64,000 bases of DNA from the NCBI GenBank assembly GCA_020726505.1, contig JAHLEZ010000033.1, forward strand, positions 248,001-312,000, in the 5' to 3' direction. Positions 34,327-45,913 of this stretch are shown here, one piece after another (the first letter of the stretch is position 1; the number at the start of each line of letters is the position of its first letter). Source of the stretch: Leptodontidium sp. MPI-SDFR-AT-0119 (taxonomy: Eukaryota; Ascomycota; Leotiomycetes; Helotiales; Leptodontidiaceae). The notes under the pieces were generated by a model, which did no database searches, was not told the origin of the DNA, and saw only the letters and a program-made list of their open reading frames with translations. Made by a program: the position numbers and the translations under genes.

Positions 34327-37300
34327 CTACGAAGGTAAGTTGTGCTCCTGGTCGAGGGGTGGCCTCTCGACCGCCTCGTACTTGCCCTGGCGCTTAAAGA
34401 GATCGGCGAGGTTGTTCATGCTCCCGAGGGTGTCGGGGTGCTCGTCGCCGAGGACCTTCTTGAATAGTCGCAGCGTCTCTTGATAGAGCGGCTCGGCCGC
34501 CTCGTACTTGCCCTGGCGCTGAAAGAGAACGGCGAGGTTGTTCATGCTCATAAGGGTATCGGGGTGCTCGTCGCCGAGGACCTTCTTGAATAGCCGCAGC
34601 GTCTCTTGATAGAGCGGCTCGGCCGCCTCGTACTTGCCCTGGCTGTCAAAGAGACCCGCGAGGTTGTTCATGCTCGTGAGGGTGTCGGGGTGCTCGTCGC
34701 CGAGGACCTTCTTGAATAGTCGCAGCGTCTCTTGGTAGAGCGGCTCGGCCGCCTCGTACTTGCCCTGGCTGTTAAAGAGAAGCGCGAGGTTGTTCATGCT
34801 CGTGAGGGTGTCGGGGTGCTCGTCGCCGAGGACCTTCTTTCTCAACTGCAGCGTCTCTTGGTAGAGCGGCTCGGCCGCCTCGTACTTGCCCTGGCTGTCA
34901 AAGAGAACGGCGAGGTTGTTCATGCTCGTGAGGGTGTCGGGGTGCTCGTCGCCGAGGACCTTCTTTCTCAACTGCAGCGTCTCTTGGTAGAGCGGCTCGG
35001 CCGCCTTGTACTTGCCCTGGCGCTGAAAGAGAAGCGCGAGGTTGTTCATGCTCGTGAGGGTGTCGGGGTGCTCGTCGCCGAGGACCTTCTTTGTAAGCTG
35101 CAGCGTCTCTTGATAGAGCGGCTCGGCCGCCTCGTACTTGCCCTGGCGCTGAAAGAGAGCCGCGAGGTTGTTCATGCTCATAAGGGTGTCGGGGTGCTCG
35201 TCGCCGAGGACCTTCTTGAATAGTCGCAGCGTCTCTTGATAGAGCGGCTCGGCCGCCTCGTACTTGCCCTGGCGCTGAAAGAGAACGGCGAGGTTGTTCA
35301 TGCTCGTAAGGGTGTCGGGGTGCTCGTCGCCGAGGACCTTCTTTCGAAATTTCATTACTTGCACAAGTAAAGTCTCGGCCTCCTTCCACCTTCCATCGCT
35401 ATCAAGACAATTTCCGACCTTCCACGCCAAATCGATCCTTCTTTTTGCATCCTGGTCAATCAGTTGGGAACGTAGAGCGTATCGCGCATGGGTCAGATAT
35501 CTCCTCCAGATGTTTCTATTTTGGTGTTCAGATTTCGGGAACACGTCGTATAGTCGATTTAGTACTGTTTCGGCCCACTGCAAAAGTAACTTTTCTCTCC
35601 GGAGCCAGTTCCGCGTTGCTAGATGTACCAAACGATGGACGTCAAGTGACGAGTCGGCCTGGCGTTTATTTATAAACGAGTAAGCGTTTAAAGTGCCAAT
35701 TGCGTCTACTTCCGTCTTTCGCGATAGACCGGGAGGAAGCAGTGACTGCGGTATGTTCTTCGAGTCTACACAAGCCATAAACGACAAGTAATCGGCTGCC
35801 AATGGATCGCGGAGTCGAATCTGCTTAAAGGAGATGAGCCATGTCGTCGCAACTGGGTTCTTCACGTCGTGGTATCTGCTGTCATCCTCAAAGTGCGCGC
35901 TAAGAAGATCAATCACCTCTTCTTCTTGATCTGCAAGCAGTGATAAATAAGTAGCAAGTGATATGTCGTTCTTGTTGATGTATGATGCTGCTTGAACAAT
36001 AGCGAGAGGAAGATAGGTGAGCTGGTCGAGCAAGGACTTTGCATCGTCCTCGTGTTTACCAAGGTCATTTGTAGGTACGTACTTTTGCAGCAAATCCATT
36101 GCCACATCCTCACTTAACTCTGGCACTTCGACTTTATGTCCTCGCTGCACAAGGTCATAGGCCGTCTTCCTGTCACGGCTTGTAAAGACAATTCGCCCGT
36201 CTTGGCTTGTCGGAAGGTAGTCTATCAGTCGGCGCGATATCTGGTCAGATCCTTGGCTCCCAGTCCACATACTGATATCATCAGCATTATCGAACACCAA
36301 CAGCCACTGACCCGCGCTACCTTGGCTTAGATAGCTCTGTAGAAGCCTTTTCGGATCCTCATTCTTGTTGTCCCATCCAGGAAGGTGAAGCTGTTGGCAG
36401 ATATTAAGATATGCCTGTTGGAGACTCTCAAAGTTCGTTGCAGGAATCCAAAAGATTGAGCAATCCTTGTGGTCCTTCCTGGTGCGATAGGCGAGTTCGA
36501 TCATCAGACTTGTCTTTCCAACACCTCCAAGCCCAATGACAGCAATCTTCTTTCGTCCACTCTCTGTAAACAGCAGCTTCTCTAGCTTGGTCAGTTCCGA
36601 CTCGCGGCCTGTGAAGCAACGGTTCTTCTCGAAAGGCACAACCCATTTGACTTTGGGCATGACTATTACCCAATTAGTATGATTTCGGTCATAGTGGTAG
36701 GATCGTACCGATTTGTTGTTGAAAGCTAAGAATTTTGTATTCCTGCCGCCGTGAGTGGAAGTCAGTTCACTTCGATGACGCTACTCACTTCGATAGAAAC
36801 AGCGAACGTCGTTTCGGTTTTATCTAAAGCAATCAGCTTATTCTAAGAATTTAAAGCTACGAAAAATCCATGATATACACACTCTGTTTCAATTTCAAGT
36901 TCTTGATACAGTCTCGCACCCGATTCTTCTGAGCTTGGTTAACTAGATACCTCTCTGTCGCCGACTCCATCGCGCCTTGCTGCTTGTACTCGTCGAGCCC
37001 AACGTTCTGCAGACCCTGATGGACATTGAAACGAAAATACCGATTTTCGTCATAATGCTTTCTCCACTTGGCAATGAACCGCTTCTCGGTCTCTTCTGTC
37101 TCAGTGGCAATACCAACCACAGTCTGACCTAGAAACTTAACAAGACTCTCCTCGAATGCCTTGATGCCAGGGTTACCAGTCCCGATCGAAATAAAACACT
37201 TCACTAGGGGCTTCAGATCTGCAGACTCCGAGCACCAGATGTTTGCCGCTTCGCCCTCTACTTCGTCGACCGGGTTATTTGCGCCGAGTCCGCCATCTGC

Positions 37301-38028
37301 GAATTGTCGATTCCCAATACGAACAGGCTCGAAGAATGTGGTAGCAGCGGAGGTCGCAAGCGCTGCCTGACATATGCTCGCTGGGATATTCGACTCGTCG
37401 GATAAGGCATAGCTTCGAAGGCGGACAATGCTTTTGGTATTCTGGTCGACAGTACAAACAAAGCTATTGTCATTAGCAACATATCGTTTTGTGCATTTGC
37501 GGCACTTACGTCCTGCACCCTCGCTCGTTGCCGTCGTTGAACAAAGCTGTCTCAGAGATACTTGATCCTTTGATAGTCTCTCGGATCGCCTTTTCGAGCT
37601 TCGAAGAGTCGAATTGCGCTTTCACCTTGCCTTTCAGGCTGAATGGCAGGCGAGACTTCTTCTGGGAAAATACGGCTTCTGCGAGTTTAGTGTATGCTTT
37701 AATGCACTTGTCCACGTCCATCTCGAGCCGACCGAGCATAATCGCAATCAGCCTTGGGATTGGGTCAGCAGGTTCCATGCTCGCTCTTTAGCTAGATTAC
37801 TTACCCGCCAGTGCTAGTACCACCGATAAGGTCGAATACTTCACAAGGCTTTACCGGTGGTAGACTGGCAGTCTTGCGTTCATTGTTCAACCGATCCATG
37901 ATGCTCTTCAGAATGTAAAGCGTTGAGAGTCCGCGCACGCCTCCACCATCAAGGGACAGAAGACACAGCCCTGTGCTGTCCAAGGGATTTGGCTCGTCGT
38001 TACGTTGTGCTGACACTGATTGCTGCAT
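34327..38028 (-). CDS. NOD-like receptor: patatin - NB-ARC - TPR
   Basis: Six exons: 38028-37805, 37752-37510, 37463-36883, 36823-36789, 36742-36709, 36662-34327; 1150 residues. Two tiny exons (35 and 34 nt) read FAVSIE and EYKILSFQQQI and link the patatin part to the NB-ARC part. Effector domain about 1-300: DGGGVRGL, GTSTGG, DGGLGANNP, all patatin catalytic elements intact. NB-ARC from about 374: GLGGVGKT at 416-423 (Walker A), LLVFDNADD (Walker B), FTSRDR and LPLAIVQAA. The C-terminus has eight 42-residue TPRs (KKVLGDEHPDTL, MNNLA, YEAAEPLYQETL), almost identical. Fungal NLRs of this layout act in non-self recognition and cell death; the ligand here is unknown. The intron splitting GTSTGG lies within a few bases of the equivalent intron in the phospholipase gene. 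Confidence 0.93.
34340..35350 (-). repeat. 126-bp near-identical TPR minisatellite
   Basis: Eight head-to-tail 126-bp units encode the TPR array of the NLR. Variation concentrates on a few positions, for example the residue after NLA (V, A, L, G, D), the pair after LF (QR, DS, NS, KR) and the pair ending the unit (LF, LT, LR). The rest is nearly invariant at DNA level. The last unit is truncated by the C-terminus. Confidence 0.92.
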
Positions 38029-39061
38029 AGCTAGATTCTTCAGTGTCTTTCAAATGTATTTGATGGGAAAGGATGGATTAGGAGCAGGTTTTGATGGTAT
38101 GGTAAGAGCTGGGCGATGTCAGGTTATTCAGCTGAGGCAGGAAATACGCGCCCCAGGTTGCCAAGACCTGTCCCCGTGCCCCGCACTTCACTCTGTCAAG
38201 GCCGCCAAGGGTCAGAGCTAAGCTACGGGCCGCCCCGCCATGTCCAACCAGGACTGGTTCTAGAGAAGCCAGCACCACGTGGAATTTCAGCCGTTAGTAC
38301 TTCGTACAGGAGGCAAAGATCAAAGATCTGATGTCTGTGCTAAATGTCCCATATTTTACTTGTTACAGATGAGAAAGAGTAAACCGGATTGGTTCATTGG
38401 TTAATACCCCATGTGAAGTGGAATCTTCGAGTAGTACGCACAGACGCCAAGTCTTTGATCTTTTGGGCATGTACGAAGTATGCACTTTCTTTGCTGTGAT
38501 AATAAAAAATTATAAATTTCATTGATTTAAAACCATAACGATTTAGTCGGTGATTTCAATTTGTTTCTCGTTGCTTCAGTGGTGGTGGACAATCTCGTGA
38601 TCAGATTACTAAGCAATGTATGAGGGATCATACATTCGCTTGTAGTAGTCAAAATGCCGTAAACATCCAGCAATCACAACATGTTCAACTACTATGACTT
38701 TTGGAGTAAGTTAGTCTTCGGCTTACTATGACCTATCATGTGTCGAATCAGGTCGTGCTATGAGTAAGCGAGATTCGGCGCCATGTAAAAAGTCCAGTCT
38801 CATGTCAATAATGTTATCCATTGTAGTAAATTAGTCTACACATGTGTCCTGACCTTACAATAGAAAAGGTCGCCAATTACCGCACAGTAGCATACTCAAG
38901 TACTCTGGGTTAGTCTACATAAAGCTAGACTAAGTTGCTGACCCTGGTCATAAGCGAGAGTAGAAGTTTCTAGCCCTGCGACTGAAGGGACTGTACTTGC
39001 TTACAGTACCATCAATTGAACCCCCAAGATCCCTGGTTGAGAAGAATCGCGGGGACTTGCC
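38029..39061. other. Intergenic, NLR upstream region
   Basis: No supported gene. The part at 38480-38560 is AT-rich. Several copies of TAAGTTAGTC/TTAGTCTACA occur between 38700 and 38940, with no clear repeat unit. The NLR promoter should lie at the left side. Confidence 0.4.
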
Positions 39062-39567
39062 CTAAGCATTATTCCTAAGTCTTTTGGAATGACGAATAGG
39101 CTCCTGAACCTGATTTTGGATCCTTTCGGCCGTCTTCTTGCGTTTCTTGGAAAGAGGCTGTGGATGAAGAGCATCCCTCTGAAGGAACATCTGACAATTC
39201 TCAACCACGTCCTTAATCACCCGGTCCGGGTCTACTTCGGTGTTCCAAGCCCCAACCGAGAGGCTATTCACGCGCTGTTTCGCGTTGCGAATGACCATCA
39301 GACCACAACTCCACCCATCCTTCTGCTGAGGAGTCGGCTGGATGGCAAATTAGTACGCGGCAACGTCTTGAGGGATTAACTAACCGCTTCAACATATCCA
39401 AAGCTTAAGTCTTTAAATGCAGCCTGTGATGAATTAGAAACGTCTTCAAGTCTGTAAGATTCCACGTACTCTACTATCCTCCGAACCAAGGTAGCTAGGT
39501 TCAGAACCTTTCCATAGCTACTCCTCTTTTGGATACCTCCCGTTACAAGTATGCGCCCAATAAGCAC
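39062..39567 (-). pseudogene. Ulp1/SENP-like (C48) protease C-terminal fragment
   Basis: Two exons, 39567-39385 and 39337-39062, are joined by a 47-bp intron (GTTAGT donor, TACTAAT branch, CATCCAG acceptor). The junction gives PTPQQKDGWSCGLMVIRN, the C48 signature in which Gln lies six residues before the catalytic Cys (Ulp1: Q...DCG). C48 enzymes remove SUMO-like modifiers. The protein ends in a basic Lys/Arg tail. No ATG opens the frame, and I could not find the upstream catalytic His/Asp block (HW, D) in frame, so this is either a decayed gene or an incomplete model. It could also have further unseen exons to about 39720. Confidence 0.5.
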
Positions 39568-39908
39568 TTGCGGGGACCGACCAGGCTAAAACTTCGACAT
39601 CGAGCAAAATCTCTCAAATACTTGTCTCTTCTAACAGGCCATCATGCCCACCAATATTTCGCGACTTTGGAAAGATGTGGAAGCCTGTCTTGGCCTTCAT
39701 CCGCACATTAACCTTTCTGTCTTTATGTCATTTGCCGCTTAATTCTTCTAAGGTCTCCTTCCTCCTTGTTCTATGAAATTAACGTCGTGTCAGACCTGCA
39801 AGAATTCGTTGCAAAGTGTCAATATCGTGATCTATCACAATTACATTCGGATAAACACGGTCGTAACGACATGGCGAGTGGGACGATCTTCATGAAGTCT
39901 AAATCTGA

Positions 39909-40340
39909 GGACTTGGTTCTGCTATCACATTTACGCTTACTGGAAGCTGTCCAGAGTTATCCACTGAGTTTCCGATCACTATACAACTTGTCGCCCGAAA
40001 CATCATCAATTCACATTCCGAGAGCCCCGGACGTTGGCCTCCTCTCGAACAATTACAAGAAACTCTCAGAGTGCCGGGCACCGAGCTCAGTTTGAGCCTA
40101 GTCTTGCTTGCTGGAAACACAATGAGTGTGTCGGATTTCAAGGACTTAGCTGGCCTTGTTGAAGGGACGACCTTGAGACTGTTCCAAGCGACTCAGTACA
40201 GAGCATTTGAAACAGCATGGCTTCGTGGAGAGTATCGAGATGTCTCTTTCCAAGCCTGGTGGACTTTATACTCTAGTTTCGGCGGGGAAATAGGACGTTG
40301 TGAAAGACCAGCCAGTTGGATTGATAACGAAGAGCTGTAA
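39909..40340 (+). pseudogene. Orphan gene fragment without start
   Basis: An open frame of 143 codons from 39909 to a stop at 40338-40340 has strong protein character (GSAITFTLTGSCPELSTEF, ITIQLVARNI, FQATQYRAFETAWLRG, FQAWWTLYSSFGG) but opens after a TGA with no ATG before residue about 75. Either an upstream exon was missed or the gene is truncated. The beta-rich start and aromatic end match no family I know. It diverges from the Ulp1-like fragment. Confidence 0.4.
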
Positions 40341-40475
40341 TACCTTCGGGAGAACTTATCCGGTATTACGATGCAAATTGCTGCATACTTATTACACGAC
40401 TTGGAGAGCATCGAAGTTCAAAAATTCAAAGGAGTGAAATGAATTCCATTGAATCTGTCATGAAGATTGTAATTT

Positions 40476-40943
40476 TCAGGCATGTTGACCGTGCCTGTGG
40501 TACCCTTCCATACAAGTGACAGCCAAATTGTTGCCTTTTCCCACCTCGATAAGCGGCCTGACACCATCCAAGTACAACTTCATCCTATGGTTGGTAAACA
40601 ACCTCACAATTTCGTGCCTTGCTCTAATACCATTCATCATATCCAAATCTTGACGTGCCAGTCGTTCAACTTCACAGAACTCGTCGTCATCGTTGTTATC
40701 TTTGATCGGTCGTTTTGCCATGCAGCTCAGACATCTTTGGCAGAATGCTGCGGTGATTGTATCAGACTTGAGATCTTTGGGCTTTTCGCTGCCGCATTCG
40801 AGACAGATGATAGTAACAGCAATGGCGGTAAGCATAATGATTTGAGTCAAGGATGAGGACGAAGATGATTTAATTGCAGTGGATTTTACAACAACACGCC
40901 TATTAATAGGAACAAGGGAGATATGCTCTAAACTTCCAATCAT
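40476..40943 (-). CDS. Small membrane protein with Cys4 zinc-ribbon-like motif
   Basis: 155 residues from ATG 40943. A hydrophobic helix (QIIMLTAIAVTIICLECG) is followed by CLEC and, 17 residues later, CQRC then CM, which could bind one zinc. The rest is charged (DNNDDDEF) and ends HRHGQHA. The CxxC overlaps the helix end, so helix and zinc site may not both be real. No family is recognised. The gene ends 135 bp past the orphan fragment. Confidence 0.4.
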   Translation of the reverse strand: MIGSLEHISLVPINRRVVVKSTAIKSSSSSSLTQIIMLTAIAVTIICLECGSEKPKDLKSDTITAAFCQRCLSCMAKRPIKDNNDDDEFCEVERLARQDLDMMNGIRARHEIVRLFTNHRMKLYLDGVRPLIEVGKGNNLAVTCMEGYHRHGQHA

Positions 40944-41288
40944 CGACAACAGAAAAGTGGCTGGTGCAGTCCGCGCTCAGATTTCTTTTTACTTCAGCTC
41001 TGTTATATGCTTCAATTAGTGTATGCTTACGAAGAGTTACGTGCTAAATTCTGGCGTCGACTGTTTAATCTCTAACACTCAATTTGCTATATGATCAAAA
41101 TTTATCTAAATCTCAAATTCGGTGTATGCTAATATTGGTCGATTGCTGGAAATGCATAACCTTGTAAGTAAAAAGGAACCATCATTAGCATAGTCAACTT
41201 TGACATCAACGTTAGTACAAGAACGAGGATTTTCTCCTAGGAACCACCTTATCTCCTCCTCTTGCATCATATCACATTTCTCACAAAC

Positions 41289-43646
41289 ATGCGACAGTCT
41301 CGAGCTCGAGCTGAGGAGTCTAGACTCGATGCTGAAAGGCGTCTAAAATATCTTGGTGCAGCACGCATCAGCCTTGATGTACTCCGTCTCTATTGGGATG
41401 GCACAAATGTACGCAGGGAGCCAAGCAGACAGCATGTGGAGATATTGCTGGGGTGCTTCCACAAGGAAGGATGTCACCGCTTGGAACTGTACAATCATGT
41501 ACCCGCGAAGATCTCCCGGGACTGTCTTGCTTCGGCGTTACGCGATTCGAGTGTTTCAGCACACCAATTATTGAACGATCTCCCAGAACTCACTTTTCCG
41601 GACGACTACAAGCTTGATTATTTACATGGACTGCATAGGATTGAGGCTGCCCGGGAATTTCTCTCCGAAACGGACAAATGGTGGACGGTCGATCTCTACC
41701 TGTCAGGTATAGTCAAGCATGATTAACAAATATTCAGACTAACCGCAACGGGTAGATCTCGACATTAACCTGGAAACTTGCCTCATAGAAGAATACTCAA
41801 ACGAGGAGAAGCCTACCGATGGTGAAATTTATCGCAAGATACGTCAATACAAAGATAATTTCATCTTCAGGCAGCGGTGGAAAGCACGGCTGAAGGGAAC
41901 CAGAGCAGAGAACATGGTCACCTTACTCCGCAACGAGGAATGGACGGAAGCCTTCGACAGCTTACTGCCTATCTACGGTCTCTGGGATGGACTGAGGTTG
42001 ACTACACTTCACAAGATAATGCCTATGAGATGCCCCGAAGTACGTAAGAAGCTTACTTAGCATACTAGCTAATTTTACCCTAGCTAATCATGAATTACCT
42101 CGAACGCATGAAGAAATTTTACTCGGACCTGGTGGAGGGTGATGAGCATGCAATGCAGAAGATCGACCCGACGACGGTGAAGGCCATAGAGCTAAGAGCG
42201 CCACGATCATCGACGAGGGATGCAAGATTTCTCTACAGCGAGATACATGGGGGCAGGATATTCAGCGCCTTCAGCGATCCTGAACGTGAAGAGATCTGGA
42301 GACGCCTACAGATGTTCGAGGGACTTGTGCCGTCCTGGTACACTTTTTTTCGCGATGTTCTGTATCTGGAGCTCCTCACCAACTCTGTGAGACGGCTAAC
42401 ACAAGTTCCAAAGGACAAAAGTCTGATCGAAGCTCTTCGAAAACGGTTCACTGGTGCCAACCAGGAGGATGGCCTTATCAGAATCCAAACAGAAGACGCG
42501 TTCGTCTATCGGAAAGGCAACCGCGCAGATCAGATCGATTATGGAATTCGACAACTATTCGCCTTCGCCATGCGCGAATACCCTTCCATGCCTCGGGAGC
42601 CTGAGAAAGAGAATTTGGTGCAAAAACCAAGGGCACATGCCGTCCCCGCTGTGTTGCGCTGCCTTGCTGATCTTGCAAGTGAGTTAGGATTTAAATCCGA
42701 TGAAATCGAGGCCATGCAAAAGCTAGGCACAGACGCTAGGCAAACATACCCGCAATCAAGCCCTATCCTGGTAACATCTGGGCCCGGTGTTGCACTGGCT
42801 GACAGGTGTGGGACCCCTCGTGTCCAGTCTCATGAAACAGATCGCAACTTGTTGTTTGTCGATAACCTCCACGACACACGACAAGATGAAGGAGACGGCA
42901 TAACGTCTTTCTTCGTTCGGAAATCTGTATACCTTGCATTCTTTGGTAGACCATCTGGAACGGGAAACGCCGCAAACATGAGCGAGGATACTCATCATAG
43001 GCAAGATAGAGGTCAATCTCAAGAGACCTCGGGGGTAAACCAGTCTAGTGGTCAATCGCAGCCCTCGAGTGTGGAAGAGCAAAGGCAAGAACAACGCAGG
43101 CAAGAACAGGAGCTGCAGAAGAGGCTGGAGCATGAGCGGCTGGAACAAGAGAGGCTGGAACAGGAGAGACTAGGCCGAGAGGAATGGGAGACATTACAGC
43201 AGGAATTGAGGCGGCACATATCAGATAATGAGAGATTACAGCAAGAGAAATTAGAGCAGGAGAGGCGAGAACAACACAGACAAGAACAGCTCAGGCAAGA
43301 AGACGAATTGCAGAGGAGGCTGGAGGATGAAAGGCTGGAACGGGAAAGAACAGCACAGGATCCACAGAAGGTCGAGATCAAATTCCTGGCCTGGGAGAGA
43401 GATCACTGGAACGAGGTACCACCAATACATGCCCATCCGAAGGACTCATCCCAAGTTGAACGAGTTGTTAAGAAGTATCTAAGGAAGGGGTTCCGGGTTC
43501 TCGATACCAACTTACAGCTGCTTGCTCCAGGAAATTGTTTCCGGGCAGTAGTAGATGATGAATCATATCTGATATTGCTAGTTCACCAGGACAGTCTTCG
43601 TACTGATGAGATAGAGAAGTCTACTAAAAGACTCATGACTGGTTGA
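41289..43646 (+). CDS. DUF3723 family protein
   Basis: Exons 41289-41706, 41756-42039, 42084-43646; introns 49 and 44 bp (GTATAG and GTACGT donors, CTAAC and GCTAAT branches); 754 residues. Conserved DUF3723 blocks are in order: LDAERRLKYLGAARISLDVL, DGTNVRREPSRQHVEILL, EGCHRLELYNHVPA, LHGLHRIEAAREFL with WWTVDLY, and IEEYSNEEKPTDGEIYRKIR. After about residue 480 there is a long Gln/Glu/Arg-rich coiled coil (EQERLEQERL type), then a folded 80-residue end (FLAWERDHWNEVPP). Molecular function is unknown; LHGxHR recalls ParB-type motifs, which is only a resemblance. The family is a recurrent passenger of Starship giant transposons. ATG 41289 is chosen because the earlier in-frame start is TTG. 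Confidence 0.9.
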
Positions 43647-44150
43647 GGACAGAAAAAGTATCGAGATTCCACTACAGAAAGCAGCGTCTTTTACACCTAA
43701 CATTCGATACAGTCGCACTTTGTAGTCATATATCAAGTCATATTTAACTGCTGTGGCCAGGGGAAAATCTGTATATGACTGACTGTTCCTCTTGGCCTCC
43801 TCCTGCTCCCCTCAGCTTAGCTTCTCTTCTCGGCGGACTGAACCCTCTCCTCTCTGTTAATTTAACTGAATATGGTGCTCACTTAAACCTCATCATTTTG
43901 AAATATCTTTTCAGCCTCTCAAGATTACATCACAGCAAGTGCCTGTTTTAAAATGGTGATGGTCCAGAATAGTCCCTGCCACGCTTCTTGAGGTGCAAAA
44001 TTCGGGGCTTTCAAGGGCACAGATCGCCTAAATGCGCAGCAGCAATAAATGGCGGATGCTTAGTTAACCCCTTTGCATCGTTCAGAGGTCAGATTGGTGG
44101 TACTTAAAGAGGACGGCTACCCGCTTGGGCTTGCCTCTCTATCATCAACT
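43647..44150. other. Intergenic, nothing supported
   Basis: No gene, RNA or repeat was seen. The CT-rich stretch near 43790-43860 could belong to the promoter of the membrane protein starting at 44151. Confidence 0.35.
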
Positions 44151-44924
44151 ATGAACAAGATGCCGGGCTCTTTCTCTCGCTCCGACTCCCCGCACCCCTT
44201 CCGCCTTCAGCGACCTCCACCTCCAAGGGCCAGAAGGCCCAAGACGACCACGACCGACGAGGAGGCGACCCAAGAAGAGCCCTCGATCACGCCAAATCCG
44301 CCGTTGCAAACAAGGTACATCGATATGCTCCTACAGTTGGACACGATTCCGAAGTTGCATAACATCCTCGCAGGTGCCTTCAGTTGGCTGCTACTCGCTG
44401 GATACCTCGTCTTACCGGGAACCTTCACATCAATCCGGAACTCTCGTACGCTTTCTGAGGGGGCAGGTAAGGCGGGTAAGGTCGTTGTCAAAACTGCACA
44501 GAACCTGCCGCTACTTTGGTTGGCCGGATTCGGTTGTGGCATTGCTTCAGTGGGAATGCTCTTCCTGTGCAGGATCTGGTACAGTAATTACAAGTGGATG
44601 CTAGATCGAATTATTTGGTACGTCAGGTAATAGCGACGATGCTCAAGGGAAACTAAAGTGTTCATGAGGCCCAGCTTGACCAATTCAGCAATTGGTTTTC
44701 TTACGACAATCATCAACATCTACACGGCTCGAGGTGGGCACTGGTCGGTTACTGCTATCGTCACAGCGGCGGTCACAGGGGGCTACACTACTATCATGCT
44801 AGTACTTCTACTAGTATTTGATATATGGGGTATGAGGAAGATCATGAAGGAGCACGATGACGAGAAGGAAAGGGCCGAACAGGAGGAAGCCAGGAGAGTG
44901 AGCCGTGGGCGGGGTGAAGCATGA
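44151..44924 (+). CDS. Four-helix membrane protein, two exons
   Basis: Exon 1 44151-44617, intron 44618-44674 (57 bp, GTACGT donor, ACTAAAG branch, CCCAG acceptor), exon 2 44675-44924; 238 residues. The intron contains two in-frame stops, which supports splicing. The first 55 residues are Pro/Ser/Arg-rich and cytosolic in character; helices follow at ILAGAFSWLLLAGYLVL, LWLAGFGCGIASVGMLFL, AIGFLTTIINIY and TAAVTGGYTTIMLVLLLVF, and the tail is charged (EHDDEKERAEQEEARR). No transport or enzyme motif is visible. Similar small four-helix proteins are common orphans in ascomycetes. The minus-strand frame 44207-44542 is a shadow. Confidence 0.7.
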
Positions 44925-45125
44925 TCAAGTCATAACTGGTTCCTTAACATCGGTGGTCGTGGTGAAGGTATTGGGGCGAGAATATATGAAACTTTGGCAT
45001 GTTATTCATCGAGGATATCTTCCAACTTTTAAGCTAGCCTTCCACTTAAATGGCAGAGATTGTTTACTAAACACATCAATTTGTTTACATGATGACCAAT
45101 TCAAGCCAATCACGCTTCTGATATA

Positions 45126-45913
45126 ACGTCCCACCCCACCCTTTGGCCCACCCCCCCCTTTGGCCCGCCTTTTACACCAAAACTCTCCATATTCAGTAAG
45201 TAATATTTTCACAATTTGTTAATAAAATAAGCTAAAATTAATAATTTGGAATATTCTTTATTAGTTCTTTCAGATTCCTAAGTGTAAATTATTTCTAATT
45301 ACGTAATATTACAAATTAAGTATTTAAAGTCTAAGAAATTTCTCTCATACAAATTTGGTGTAAAATCGATTTTTTTAGATTTTATAATAACTTTTGTAAT
45401 TATTAGTATATAAACATAAAACTTATAATAGATATATGTATTATATATAGTCTTACGATTCTTGAGTTTCAAGCGGATTCTATTAATAGTAATTATAATA
45501 TTAAGTAAACTATTAAGCCCTATACAAAAAAATTGTATGAGAGAAATTAATTACTTAATAAAAAGATAACTACTAATCCATTTTCGTTAAAACTTTTCAT
45601 AACTTAAGATCATTATATATACTTTATGTATTATAAGTTTTAGACAATTTTATTCGCTTATTAAAAAGTTATTTGTAAGTGAATTTTGACGTTTTTTGTA
45701 TGTAAAAACTAGAATTTAATATTACGTAATTAAATACAATCCAAATCTTATCAAGCTTTAAAAGCTTAATTATTCAAACTTTTGAAGTATAGATCTAAAG
45801 AAGTTATTGAAAATTATTAATTTTCTATAAAGATATTAAGGCCTTAAAATCACGTTTTTTGGTGTAAAAGGCGGGCCAAAGGGGGGGGTGGGCCAAAGGG
45901 TGGGGTGGGACGT
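45126..45913. mobile_element. 788-bp foldback MITE with ~57-bp perfect TIRs, TA target duplication
   Basis: The left end starts ACGTCCCACCCCACCC and the right end is its reverse complement over about 57 bp, with no mismatch by eye (45126-45182 and 45857-45913). TA precedes and follows the element (45124-45125, 45914-45915), as for Tc1/mariner insertions. The ends are GC-rich; the interior is extremely AT-rich and has no coding frame. Inner inverted repeats include TAATTACGTAATATTA (45296) with its mirror at 45717, on almost the same centre, and AATTTCTCTCATACAA (45337) with its mirror at 45531. It is non-autonomous and must be moved by a transposase from elsewhere. Perfect TIRs suggest recent insertion. 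Confidence 0.9.

Noticed and set aside
34732..35223. Plus-strand 163-residue ORF (VLVAEDLL, RLGRLVLALA repeats)
   Set aside because: Antisense shadow of the TPR minisatellite; it is periodic with the NLR units.
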